From a virus: a DNA stretch of 22,021 bases. The notes under the pieces were generated by a model. That model saw only the letters and a program-made list of their open reading frames with translations, was not told where the DNA came from and did not search any database. A program made the position numbers and the translations under genes. Of the stretch, positions 14,805 to 22,021 are shown piece after piece (within the stretch, counting starts at the first letter, position 1; each line of letters starts with the position of its first letter). Location: positions 1-22,021 of the IMG/VR virus record IMGVR_UViG_3300025101_000228; one strand, 5' to 3'.

Positions 14805-14811
14805 TATTTAG
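14805..14811 (-). promoter_or_regulatory. Putative late promoter (CTAAATA form) for gp13-gp14
   Basis: The minus strand reads CTAAATA; the TAA within it is the stop codon of the 129-residue gene (14808-14810). It lies 23 bases before the gp13 ATG, the same geometry as before gp15. Motif and position only. Confidence 0.45.
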
Positions 14812-15197
14812 GAAGGTGCAGAAGACACACCCGCTTTAACTATGACTGATCCCTTAACAACTTTGTAAACTGTTAATCCTGATCCAACATTAACATCATA
14901 AACATACCTTCCCTCCTCTAAATTTCTAGTGCTCGTTGATCCTAAAGATATATTTAATTTACCGCCAGCTGCACTAGTAAATCCAACTGCAAATGTGGCA
15001 GCAGCTGCATCTGTAGCACCTACTGCTACACTTTTGATCATTTGAGATGATCCAGTATAATCCGTAAAATTAAATGCTGTCCCGTTTGGATTTTTTACTG
15101 TGAATGTATTACTAAAATTTGCTCCACCATTAATGGCAATATTAGATTCAAAAGGAGTTCCTGATTCTAGGTCAAAGGTTATATTTTGATTAGCCAT
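14808..15197 (-). CDS. Small beta-sandwich virion protein, 129 residues
   Basis: The product begins MANQNITFDLESGTPFESNI and continues with AINGGANFSNTFTVKNPNGT, FNFTDYTGSSQMIKS, GGKLNISLGSTSTRNLEEGR and YVYDVNVGSGLTVYKVVKGS, ending in VIVKAGV. This strand pattern (GxxFxxTFTVxxxxGxAxNxTxYxGxxQM...LxEGRYVYDV) resembles the Ig-like or BppU-type domain common in phage baseplate and fibre proteins. No catalytic motif, signal peptide or membrane segment is seen. The ATG overlaps the previous gene by eight bases (ATGGCTAA) and has AAGGAG seven bases upstream. Its place between the giant structural gene and gp13 suggests a virion or assembly role; the exact site is unknown. Confidence 0.85.
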   Translation of the reverse strand: MANQNITFDLESGTPFESNIAINGGANFSNTFTVKNPNGTAFNFTDYTGSSQMIKSVAVGATDAAAATFAVGFTSAAGGKLNISLGSTSTRNLEEGRYVYDVNVGSGLTVYKVVKGSVIVKAGVSSAPS

Positions 15198-15411
15198 TTA
15201 CTAACTCCTTGAGTAAAGATTTGATTTCATTAATTTCATTTTTTAAATGTGCAAGATCTTGCTCCATTGTATCCACTTTTTCTGCCTCTTCATTTTTAGT
15301 TTTTTTCTGAGACATATAACGATTATAATCAGATGTATTTCGATTTACAATAGAATTTGTTGTAGAATCTCTATACAATTCACCATGTCCTTCCACTTTC
15401 AAATAAGACAT
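15190..15411 (-). CDS. Small coiled-coil protein, 73 residues
   Basis: The product begins MSYLKVEGHGELYRDSTTNS followed by IVNRNTSDYNRYMSQKK; I recall the YLKVEGHxxLxRDxxTxxIVN pattern as a conserved short protein at this spot in T4-like cyanophages. Residues about 41-71 (EEAEKVDTMEQDLAHLKNEI, then NEIKSLLKELVN) have heptad-spaced hydrophobics and should form a coiled coil. The ATG is one base after the stop of the giant structural gene (TAATATG), and its own stop overlaps the next gene by eight bases, so translation is probably coupled on both sides. No function is known to me; a structural or assembly-chaperone role is inferred from place and coiled coil. Confidence 0.85.
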   Translation of the reverse strand: MSYLKVEGHGELYRDSTTNSIVNRNTSDYNRYMSQKKTKNEEAEKVDTMEQDLAHLKNEINEIKSLLKELVNG

Positions 15412-15412
15412 A

Positions 15413-18400
15413 TTATGCTAGTGCAAGGACTCTTAGATTCCTCATTCTAGGAGGATAACTTTGACTTGTTGAAGTCATTACTATTTTAATTCTATAGAAC
15501 TTGAATGAAGGAAGATCATTTATACTAAATGCATACTCCTTAAATTCATTGCTTGGTGTCAATATTTCTTCATTTGTAGATGGGAAAACGAATGTATCTG
15601 ATCTTCCATCATTATCAGCCACATCAATTATTTGACCATTCCCATCAATATTACTAAATCCTGGAAAAGGCATGTAGACTGGATCAGTTCCAGCAGAATT
15701 GCTTATTGCATAGAATGCCCTGATATCAGCATCAGTGTTTATGTATGCATCAGAAATAATCTTCAAGGTGGTAGCAGAATTTTCTAATTGGAATTCTTTA
15801 GAAAGATATTGGAAAGCATTTGGATCATCAAATGCACTGTTCACTCTATTATCAGTTACATAGTTTGAAATAGGTGCATTAACTCTGTTAGAGGAGAAAA
15901 TAACACTCATTCTTTGAGTATCAATTATTGGAGATAATTTTGAATCCGTGGTAGAGAAAGTAACTCTCATATTTAATGATTTATTACCAGGCAAAGTAGT
16001 TAAGTTATTAGTTTGATTAATATCAGAAGCTACGATACGAGGAGTTGACATATAATTATTTTGTCCAATAGTTACTCCTTCAAATCCTTTATCTACGTAA
16101 GGAATTTCATTTCCATCTAGACTTGCACCAGTTACAGTTCTTACTTCAGATGTAAGATTTGTTCCTTGTAATGTAAGATTTTGAATCTGTGGATTAATAA
16201 TTTCAAAAGGAATATTTTGAGTAGCAGTTACATTGTCACCACCAGCTGATTTAGTTTGACCCATATAAAGAATAGGGAAACTTGCACCCGTAGATCTTCC
16301 AAGACCACTTGATCCCATATCAAGTTTAATATTATAAGAATCAAAGGTGATGGAGTTAGCAATTGATACGTTTCCTAAGTAATGAGTTTTATTGATTCTC
16401 CTTAAGGAAACACCACCCAATTCATATTTGTAAACTGGAGTGCCAGAAAGATAATTCTTGGTGGTTGTAGAATCAATAGATCTTGAGGTAATACCTATGG
16501 TAGTTCCATCAGCACTTTCATAAGAAAGAATTTCTTCTCCTATCATCAAGTAACCATAGTTAGTGGTTCCTACACCTACATTTTCAAACTGATCAAAGTT
16601 AGTAGCACTATCAACTGTTATGTCACCTGTGGTGGATGTATCAAGATCATTAACAAGTTTTGTAGGAATGAGATCACTTTGTGCCTTAGAAACAGTTACA
16701 TAGTTATCAGTGAAATACATTCCATGATTCTTATGATTAACAACGATATTCAATCCACTGTTCACTACATCGATATCAGAAATTGTTACATTTCCACCAA
16801 CGTTATTAGCTCCATTCAGATCAGTTGTAAGACCTGTGTTATTAATATACCTAACAGTATTTCCTGTTCCTGTAATAAAGTCTCCTTGAACATTATCAAG
16901 AATTAATTGAGATGTATTTGCAATCGAAACTACAGAGAGTCTAGCGTTTAATCCTAATGAGTTATTACCAATTGTTCCTATTCCCAGAACATCACCTGGA
17001 ACATATCCTGTACCACCTGAACCAACAATAAAGGAGGAGATGGTTGCTGCAACCGCTACACCATTAGATATAGTTATGTCTGCCACAGCATCATTTCCAG
17101 CAGCCGTAACATTTGTTAGAGGAACTTGATTAAATTGGAAAGTGCCTGAAATAGGTGTATAACCAATACCTGCATTGATAATATTTAAAGTTCCTGTTGC
17201 AATACCTGCATTACCAACATAAGTACCTGTTGCATTACTTCCATGTTGAAGGACTGTGTTTCCAACAGTAAGATCAGTATCATTTAAAGTAGAACCAATT
17301 CCCACCTTGATTTTTCTTCCTGTTAATTGGAGTGGATCTGAAAGTAAATGAGCAATTTGCTTATTACCAATTGATAACTCAGGATTATAAAGTTCTATAG
17401 ATCCTGTGCTTGCAAAATCTGCTCTATAAAGATTGTATTTAAGATCTTCCCACTGACTTGGTTCCCATGTAGATCCATTTTGTGATTTAAATAGAGATCC
17501 TAAAGTTGGTTGTTGAGATACAAATGTTCCTGATATTAAATCAACCTCACCCACTCTGGAGATAAAGACTGAATACTGAGAAGAATCAGAAAGAAGAACC
17601 ATACAGTACTCAATACCACCCTCCAAATATACAGGAGCCTTAAAGGTAAATGTTGTACCAATAGATCCATCATTAGAAATAGTAATCTGGGATGGAGAAA
17701 GATTAACTTCAGAGAATGGAATTACCTTTGTAGTTGGTAATCCATTTTGCATTGTTCTTAATTGGAACGTAACAGGTAACTCATTCTCATCTACAGTCGC
17801 AAAAAATGCTTCACAACTAGTTAAGAAAACACCTGTAGATTCCTCAACAAAGAATGATTGAGATAAAGGATCTCTATTAACAGTTTGTATGAGAGTTCTA
17901 TTGGTTTGTGTTGTTTGAGTTCTCTGATCAGTAATAGCTTCGACTGAAACACTAGCATTTCTTACAGAAACAATATCTTCTTGAACTGTTTCTAAAATAC
18001 CTGTAGATGAGAAGGTTTGGTCAGAAATACTTGTTGCAGCATTTCTATCATTAGATGCATTATTAATTAATGAAAGTGTTTTATTTCCAGTTTCAAATCT
18101 TGGATTACTAGAAATATTTGGATTAGGAATGAAAAGACTTCCTACTATATTTGATCCAAGATCAGATATTAATCGAACATTGGAAATAGTTGCTTGAGCA
18201 CCACTGGTTCCACCTATCAATATCATATCTTGCTCTACCCATCCCCAATATGTTCCTTGAGGTTCATTTGCTAATGAGAAGGTATCAATATTTAAAGTAG
18301 AAGAAGTTGTTGAATAACTGCTTGGAACTATATTAGATCCATAAGGACTTGTACCATAAGTTTTGGTTGGTGCATTATATGGTCCTTCTAGGTGATTGGA

Positions 18401-21400
18401 TTGAGCAGCTCTAAATCTAATAGAAGAATGAGCATCATCATTGGTAATAGGTAATACACCTGTTGGTCGAGTTGTTCCTGTAATAGTTTCTCCAACTTGG
18501 AAAGTTCCCGATATCATATTGATCTCTAACAACTTAGGAACAGCATAAGCAGTTACATCTCTTCCATCTAAGAATGCATAATGTCTTGTAGAAGGTTTAA
18601 CTCTTGATCCTACAAATTGAACATTCCTTGATCTCATGAAGGAGATTAAATCTCTACTTACGAGTCTATCTCCTTGTGATTCTTGATCAAATTGTTCTGT
18701 AACTATTCTTCTAGTTCCTGTGCGAATCTGATCAGTGACACTAAAGGTAGTTCTCCAAAGTTGATTTCCTTGCCACTCATCTCTGGTTTGTATATTAGCA
18801 GGTCTAGGATCTTGATTTACTCCAGCCCAAATTTCTTCCCAAGAATTCCACACAACAGAACCAAATCCACTTTGAGGATCTCCTCCAAACATATCAGTTA
18901 AATCTTGAACCGATTGAGTAAAGTTACCTTCAACATTTATGATATTAGCTTCAAGTCTTTCGGTATCAACCCAGTTATCAGAAGCAGGAGTTAAATCTAT
19001 TCTCCCTCCCCAAAAACTTATTATGAAAGGTGTTACACTTTCAGTTCTAGTTGCTTGAACTTGTTGTAAATATTCAACTTCATTATAACTTAGACTTACA
19101 ATATCTCCTGTTTTTCTAATATTAGTTCCTTGAGGAGAAGCGAAAGCCAAATCAGCGTTTGCTGGTGCATTCTCAACAGGCCCCATCATTAAATCTAATG
19201 ACGTGGTAAAATGTTTTGGTCTTAGTTCACTGAGTTTAATATCAATACTATTCTTATATTCAACAAGATTTGCCTGTGCAAGGAATGAAGTAAAGTTATC
19301 GACAAAGAATCCTGATTTAAATCTATTGATTCCATTTTGATCAGGTAAGAATAAACTAGCAGTATCTGCTTCCAGTAATGAAAGGGTAGTATAATACTCA
19401 AGATTTTTAATCCTATTCTCAAGTCGGCCAATATCCGACATCGTATATCTCTTATATTGGAAGAAATTCAAAGAAACATCAGACGTATTATAGAGATAGG
19501 CAGGTAAAGAGGCAACAGCAATCTTTAATGCATCATCAGTTGTTCCTGGTTCTTCAGGTTGTTCGGAAGGAACTCCTGTTTTTACTTGGAAACTACCATC
19601 TTTGGTAAGATAAATTGCATCCACTCTTCCAAGATACCATGAAAAATCAGTAATGATGGTTTCATCTGATGCTAAAATGTTGGCTGCTGAATTACCTGAA
19701 GCATTAAATGTTCTTCCCAAAAATTCTAGAGGAGATCTTACACTTTCAGCTACAGTATAATCAGAAACTCTAGGTCTAATATCAATTAAATCAGTATTTC
19801 GGATACCATTTACTGCTTGAATCTCAGTAGAATAGTTAAAAGTAGAGTAAGAATCTACAGTTGTAATATCTCCATCATCAGTTGATTGATAATAACCATT
19901 TGAGAAGTAAATTTTTATCTTTTTATTAGGTGCTTTCGCATCAGATTTTCTTCTAATGATAGAATAATTATAAAAATCTTCTTTTTGACCATTTTCACCG
20001 TCAAAACTAGACGTAATATCAAAACTAGATGCGTTTACGGTAGTTATTACACCTTCAATTTGAGATTCTTCAAATACAACTGTCTCTCCTTCCTTAAAAT
20101 TAATCTCATTTTGAGGAATAAATGTAATTTGAGAGTTAGTTACTGATTCTGCTAATAATCCACATGCATTACTTGTTCTTCCTTTAACTTTTTCTCCTAT
20201 TGTAAGATCAGCAGTCTTTCCAGTAGGCCCTGTAAGGGAATCTAATGTCAAAGTTGGAGCAGATGGATCAGAAGTAGTTGCAGATTCGTAAACTTTATGT
20301 ATTGTTATGGCATCAGGAACATTCAAAGATATTTCTTCATCTTGAACTCTTGTTCCAAAAGGATAATTACCAAATGTTAATCCATCATTCGCAGTTAAAG
20401 TTGTAATACCAGATGCTTCATTAGTAGATTTATCAACTAATAAGGTATTAACTCGATTTCTTATTTTGACTTTGGACTTAGGCTTAAGTTTTTTGAGGGT
20501 AGTAACAAGAACTGCATCATCATTTCCACCTAAACCATAAATTTGAAGTTGATTAGACGCTGCATTTATTTGAACTTTATCACTTGTCAGAACTTCGGTG
20601 GTTCCATCACTTCTTTGTAAGAAATATCTCTCTACTGTAAATGGCAAAAATGTTTCATTAGTTCCTGCATCAAGAGCAGTTGCAAGTTGACCATCTGTGA
20701 TGTTTACATTTTGAGTCTTTCTAATGACTAATGAAGCATCTGTAAGATCTACATTAGCAACATTATTTTTGGGAAGTTGAGTATAGAAAGAAACATCTCT
20801 TGCTTTTTGAAGATCTGCTCCTACAACTGCAAGGTCGGAAACTTGAAGTAATGCAGAAGGTAATTGTCCTGCTGCAACTCCAGTAACGGTGGTAACACCA
20901 CTGATGTTTATATGACTTGCTCCAACACTTACAACAGAACCAAGAACGGGATCAACACTGTTATTACCACTATATCTAACTAAATTTCCTGTCTTTATTT
21001 GGCCTGGAAAATTAGGACTGGTGCTTCTGATTGTACTAATACTTACAGCAGCAGTGGTATTAAAAGCAGTAATGGTAGCAACACCAATTGAGATGATTGG
21101 AGTTTGAATAGTATCTGCAGAGAATGTCTGTGCAGCACCCACTGTATTCATGTCTGGCCCGTTTGTATTACCAAAAACGGATCTTATGTCGGAAATACCG
21201 TAATTAGTCACTGCAACAGCAACTCTGGTATTTTCTACACCATCTATAATAAAGTTTTCATTCTTAATAAAGTCTCCTTTTACATCATATACTGTAACAG
21301 CAACACCAGATGAAACAGGAGATTTTATAAATGCACTTGCACCACTAAATTTTCCTTTTATACGACTAGGAACAGTTAATGTAATGGGTTCATTTAAAGT

Positions 21401-22021
21401 TATCTCTGTTACTGTTTGGATGTCATAAAGGGTAAGATCCCATTCATTTATATTTTGATTACTTCTATCATATGATCCTGATTCTAAATCAAAATCATAT
21501 ACTCTTGCCAATCCTATTTCCTTACCTGCAGGAAGAGTGGCTGCCGTTCCTACTCTTGTATCTCTAAGACTTAAAACATAAGTATTACCAATACCTATTT
21601 GAGGACTTCCATATGCATTATTTAATTTTAAAGTTGCACCAGTATTATAGTTTATTCCCTGATCTTCGAGAGTCGCAGTTGTTCTTGGTTTTTCAAAATC
21701 AAGATATGTTGAACTGATAGTCTCTACATCATATCCTTTTACAAACGCTCTACCTGGAGAAATTTGATAAAGTCCAAGATTATCGGAAGGAATTAATCCA
21801 CCATATGTTAATTGATTGGGATTAAATACACCATTATTCCCTTGGTAATTATCTAAAGATTCTTTTACGCCAACACCAAAAGGTTTGACATAATAATCAC
21901 CAGATTCTGCATATGTCCTTCTGGCTAACTCATCTTGTAGGATATTATAATCAGTTGTAGTAGTTTGATTTTTTAAAATACCATTTTCTACAGTCGCTAA
22001 TTGAACAAAATTATTATCATC
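15413..22021 (-). CDS. Giant virion structural protein, DUF4815-like (partial, 5' end outside window)
   Basis: The frame is open from the right edge to TAA 15413, at least 2202 codons. A TTG at 21511 is not the start: conserved sequence continues upstream in frame, with QLATVENGILKN, DYNILQDELARRTYAESGDY, QISPGRAFVKGYDVETISST. The N-terminal part resembles the DUF4815 family of T4-like cyanophage structural proteins. Landmarks toward the C-terminus: GRVDAIYLTKDGSF (about 19595-19640), FWGGRIDLTPASDNWVDTER (about 18960-19020), TRHYAFLDGRDVTAYAVPKL (about 18530-18590), FFVEESTGVFLTSCEAFFAT (about 17800-17860), LGSLFKSQNGSTWEPSQWED (about 17440-17505), and the end RMRNLRVLALA. GY..P and ITG beta units lie at about 16970-17190. 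There are no enzyme motifs. It is probably a baseplate or distal tail component; the position is inferred from order and family recollection. Confidence 0.9.
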   Translation of the reverse strand, partial: DDNNFVQLATVENGILKNQTTTTDYNILQDELARRTYAESGDYYVKPFGVGVKESLDNYQGNNGVFNPNQLTYGGLIPSDNLGLYQISPGRAFVKGYDVETISSTYLDFEKPRTTATLEDQGINYNTGATLKLNNAYGSPQIGIGNTYVLSLRDTRVGTAATLPAGKEIGLARVYDFDLESGSYDRSNQNINEWDLTLYDIQTVTEITLNEPITLTVPSRIKGKFSGASAFIKSPVSSGVAVTVYDVKGDFIKNENFIIDGVENTRVAVAVTNYGISDIRSVFGNTNGPDMNTVGAAQTFSADTIQTPIISIGVATITAFNTTAAVSISTIRSTSPNFPGQIKTGNLVRYSGNNSVDPVLGSVVSVGASHINISGVTTVTGVAAGQLPSALLQVSDLAVVGADLQKARDVSFYTQLPKNNVANVDLTDASLVIRKTQNVNITDGQLATALDAGTNETFLPFTVERYFLQRSDGTTEVLTSDKVQINAASNQLQIYGLGGNDDAVLVTTLKKLKPKSKVKIRNRVNTLLVDKSTNEASGITTLTANDGLTFGNYPFGTRVQDEEISLNVPDAITIHKVYESATTSDPSAPTLTLDSLTGPTGKTADLTIGEKVKGRTSNACGLLAESVTNSQITFIPQNEINFKEGETVVFEESQIEGVITTVNASSFDITSSFDGENGQKEDFYNYSIIRRKSDAKAPNKKIKIYFSNGYYQSTDDGDITTVDSYSTFNYSTEIQAVNGIRNTDLIDIRPRVSDYTVAESVRSPLEFLGRTFNASGNSAANILASDETIITDFSWYLGRVDAIYLTKDGSFQVKTGVPSEQPEEPGTTDDALKIAVASLPAYLYNTSDVSLNFFQYKRYTMSDIGRLENRIKNLEYYTTLSLLEADTASLFLPDQNGINRFKSGFFVDNFTSFLAQANLVEYKNSIDIKLSELRPKHFTTSLDLMMGPVENAPANADLAFASPQGTNIRKTGDIVSLSYNEVEYLQQVQATRTESVTPFIISFWGGRIDLTPASDNWVDTERLEANIINVEGNFTQSVQDLTDMFGGDPQSGFGSVVWNSWEEIWAGVNQDPRPANIQTRDEWQGNQLWRTTFSVTDQIRTGTRRIVTEQFDQESQGDRLVSRDLISFMRSRNVQFVGSRVKPSTRHYAFLDGRDVTAYAVPKLLEINMISGTFQVGETITGTTRPTGVLPITNDDAHSSIRFRAAQSNHLEGPYNAPTKTYGTSPYGSNIVPSSYSTTSSTLNIDTFSLANEPQGTYWGWVEQDMILIGGTSGAQATISNVRLISDLGSNIVGSLFIPNPNISSNPRFETGNKTLSLINNASNDRNAATSISDQTFSSTGILETVQEDIVSVRNASVSVEAITDQRTQTTQTNRTLIQTVNRDPLSQSFFVEESTGVFLTSCEAFFATVDENELPVTFQLRTMQNGLPTTKVIPFSEVNLSPSQITISNDGSIGTTFTFKAPVYLEGGIEYCMVLLSDSSQYSVFISRVGEVDLISGTFVSQQPTLGSLFKSQNGSTWEPSQWEDLKYNLYRADFASTGSIELYNPELSIGNKQIAHLLSDPLQLTGRKIKVGIGSTLNDTDLTVGNTVLQHGSNATGTYVGNAGIATGTLNIINAGIGYTPISGTFQFNQVPLTNVTAAGNDAVADITISNGVAVAATISSFIVGSGGTGYVPGDVLGIGTIGNNSLGLNARLSVVSIANTSQLILDNVQGDFITGTGNTVRYINNTGLTTDLNGANNVGGNVTISDIDVVNSGLNIVVNHKNHGMYFTDNYVTVSKAQSDLIPTKLVNDLDTSTTGDITVDSATNFDQFENVGVGTTNYGYLMIGEEILSYESADGTTIGITSRSIDSTTTKNYLSGTPVYKYELGGVSLRRINKTHYLGNVSIANSITFDSYNIKLDMGSSGLGRSTGASFPILYMGQTKSAGGDNVTATQNIPFEIINPQIQNLTLQGTNLTSEVRTVTGASLDGNEIPYVDKGFEGVTIGQNNYMSTPRIVASDINQTNNLTTLPGNKSLNMRVTFSTTDSKLSPIIDTQRMSVIFSSNRVNAPISNYVTDNRVNSAFDDPNAFQYLSKEFQLENSATTLKIISDAYINTDADIRAFYAISNSAGTDPVYMPFPGFSNIDGNGQIIDVADNDGRSDTFVFPSTNEEILTPSNEFKEYAFSINDLPSFKFYRIKIVMTSTSQSYPPRMRNLRVLALA
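16970..17190 (-). repeat. GY-type beta-repeat units in the giant structural protein
   Basis: Two units, LNIINAGIGYTPISGTFQF and FIVGSGGTGYVPGDVLGIG, are diverged copies of the GxGYxxxP module found in gp14 and in the fibre-like protein of this window. Confidence 0.55.

Noticed and set aside
15413-15415. Possible terminator or promoter between the giant gene and the 73-residue gene
   Set aside because: Only one base separates stop and start, and no NATAAATA or CTAAATA motif or hairpin is visible there.

Overview
The window looks like a stretch of the late structural module of a T4-like myovirus, most probably a marine T4-like phage of the cyanophage type. The support is the gene set and order: neck (gp13, gp14), tail completion (gp15), small and large terminase (gp16, gp17), sheath (gp18), tube (gp19) and portal (gp20). 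The structural proteins are of the oversized marine style, the DNA is AT-rich, and T4-type late promoter motifs precede several genes. Every gene I can support lies on the minus strand, so transcription runs from the right edge (22021) to the left edge (1). The host cannot be read from the sequence; Prochlorococcus or Synechococcus is inferred from resemblance to known cyanophage proteins recalled from memory, not from a search.

Layout in transcription order. (1) 22021-15413: the 3' part of a giant virion structural gene (at least 2202 codons, 5' end outside the window), followed by two small genes, one with a C-terminal coiled coil (15411-15190) and one a probable beta-sandwich virion protein (15197-14808). 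(2) 14782-11074: gp13, gp14, gp15 and gp16, tightly packed; gp14 and gp15 carry beta-rich insertions. (3) 11031-6138: a roughly 4.9 kb accessory structural block lying between the two terminase genes. It holds a 1204-residue coiled-coil plus beta-helix fibre-like protein, two small beta-rich structural proteins, a Gly/Asn-linker protein, and a 47-codon coiled-coil gene that overlaps its upstream neighbour. (4) 6127-4251: gp17 large terminase and a small CxxC/CxxC protein coupled to it by a TGATG overlap. (5) 4169-1230: gp18 sheath and gp19 tube. (6) 1194-1: the N-terminal 398 codons of the gp20 portal, cut by the left edge.

The genes work together in virion assembly. gp20, gp16 and gp17 package DNA through the portal; gp13 and gp14 close the neck; gp15, gp18 and gp19 build the contractile tail; the giant protein and the fibre block probably decorate the baseplate, tail or head and contact the host. 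Expression looks like typical late expression: NATAAATA or CTAAATA motifs stand before gp13, gp15, the fibre gene, the Gly/Asn protein, gp18 and gp20, and most of them overlap the stop codon of the preceding gene. The other genes follow with gaps of 0 to 35 bases or with short overlaps.

No intergenic stretch exceeds about 110 bases (the largest apparent gap, 6128-6237, contains the 47-codon gene). I saw no tRNA, rRNA, CRISPR array, insertion sequence, integrase, attachment site or convincing rho-independent terminator.
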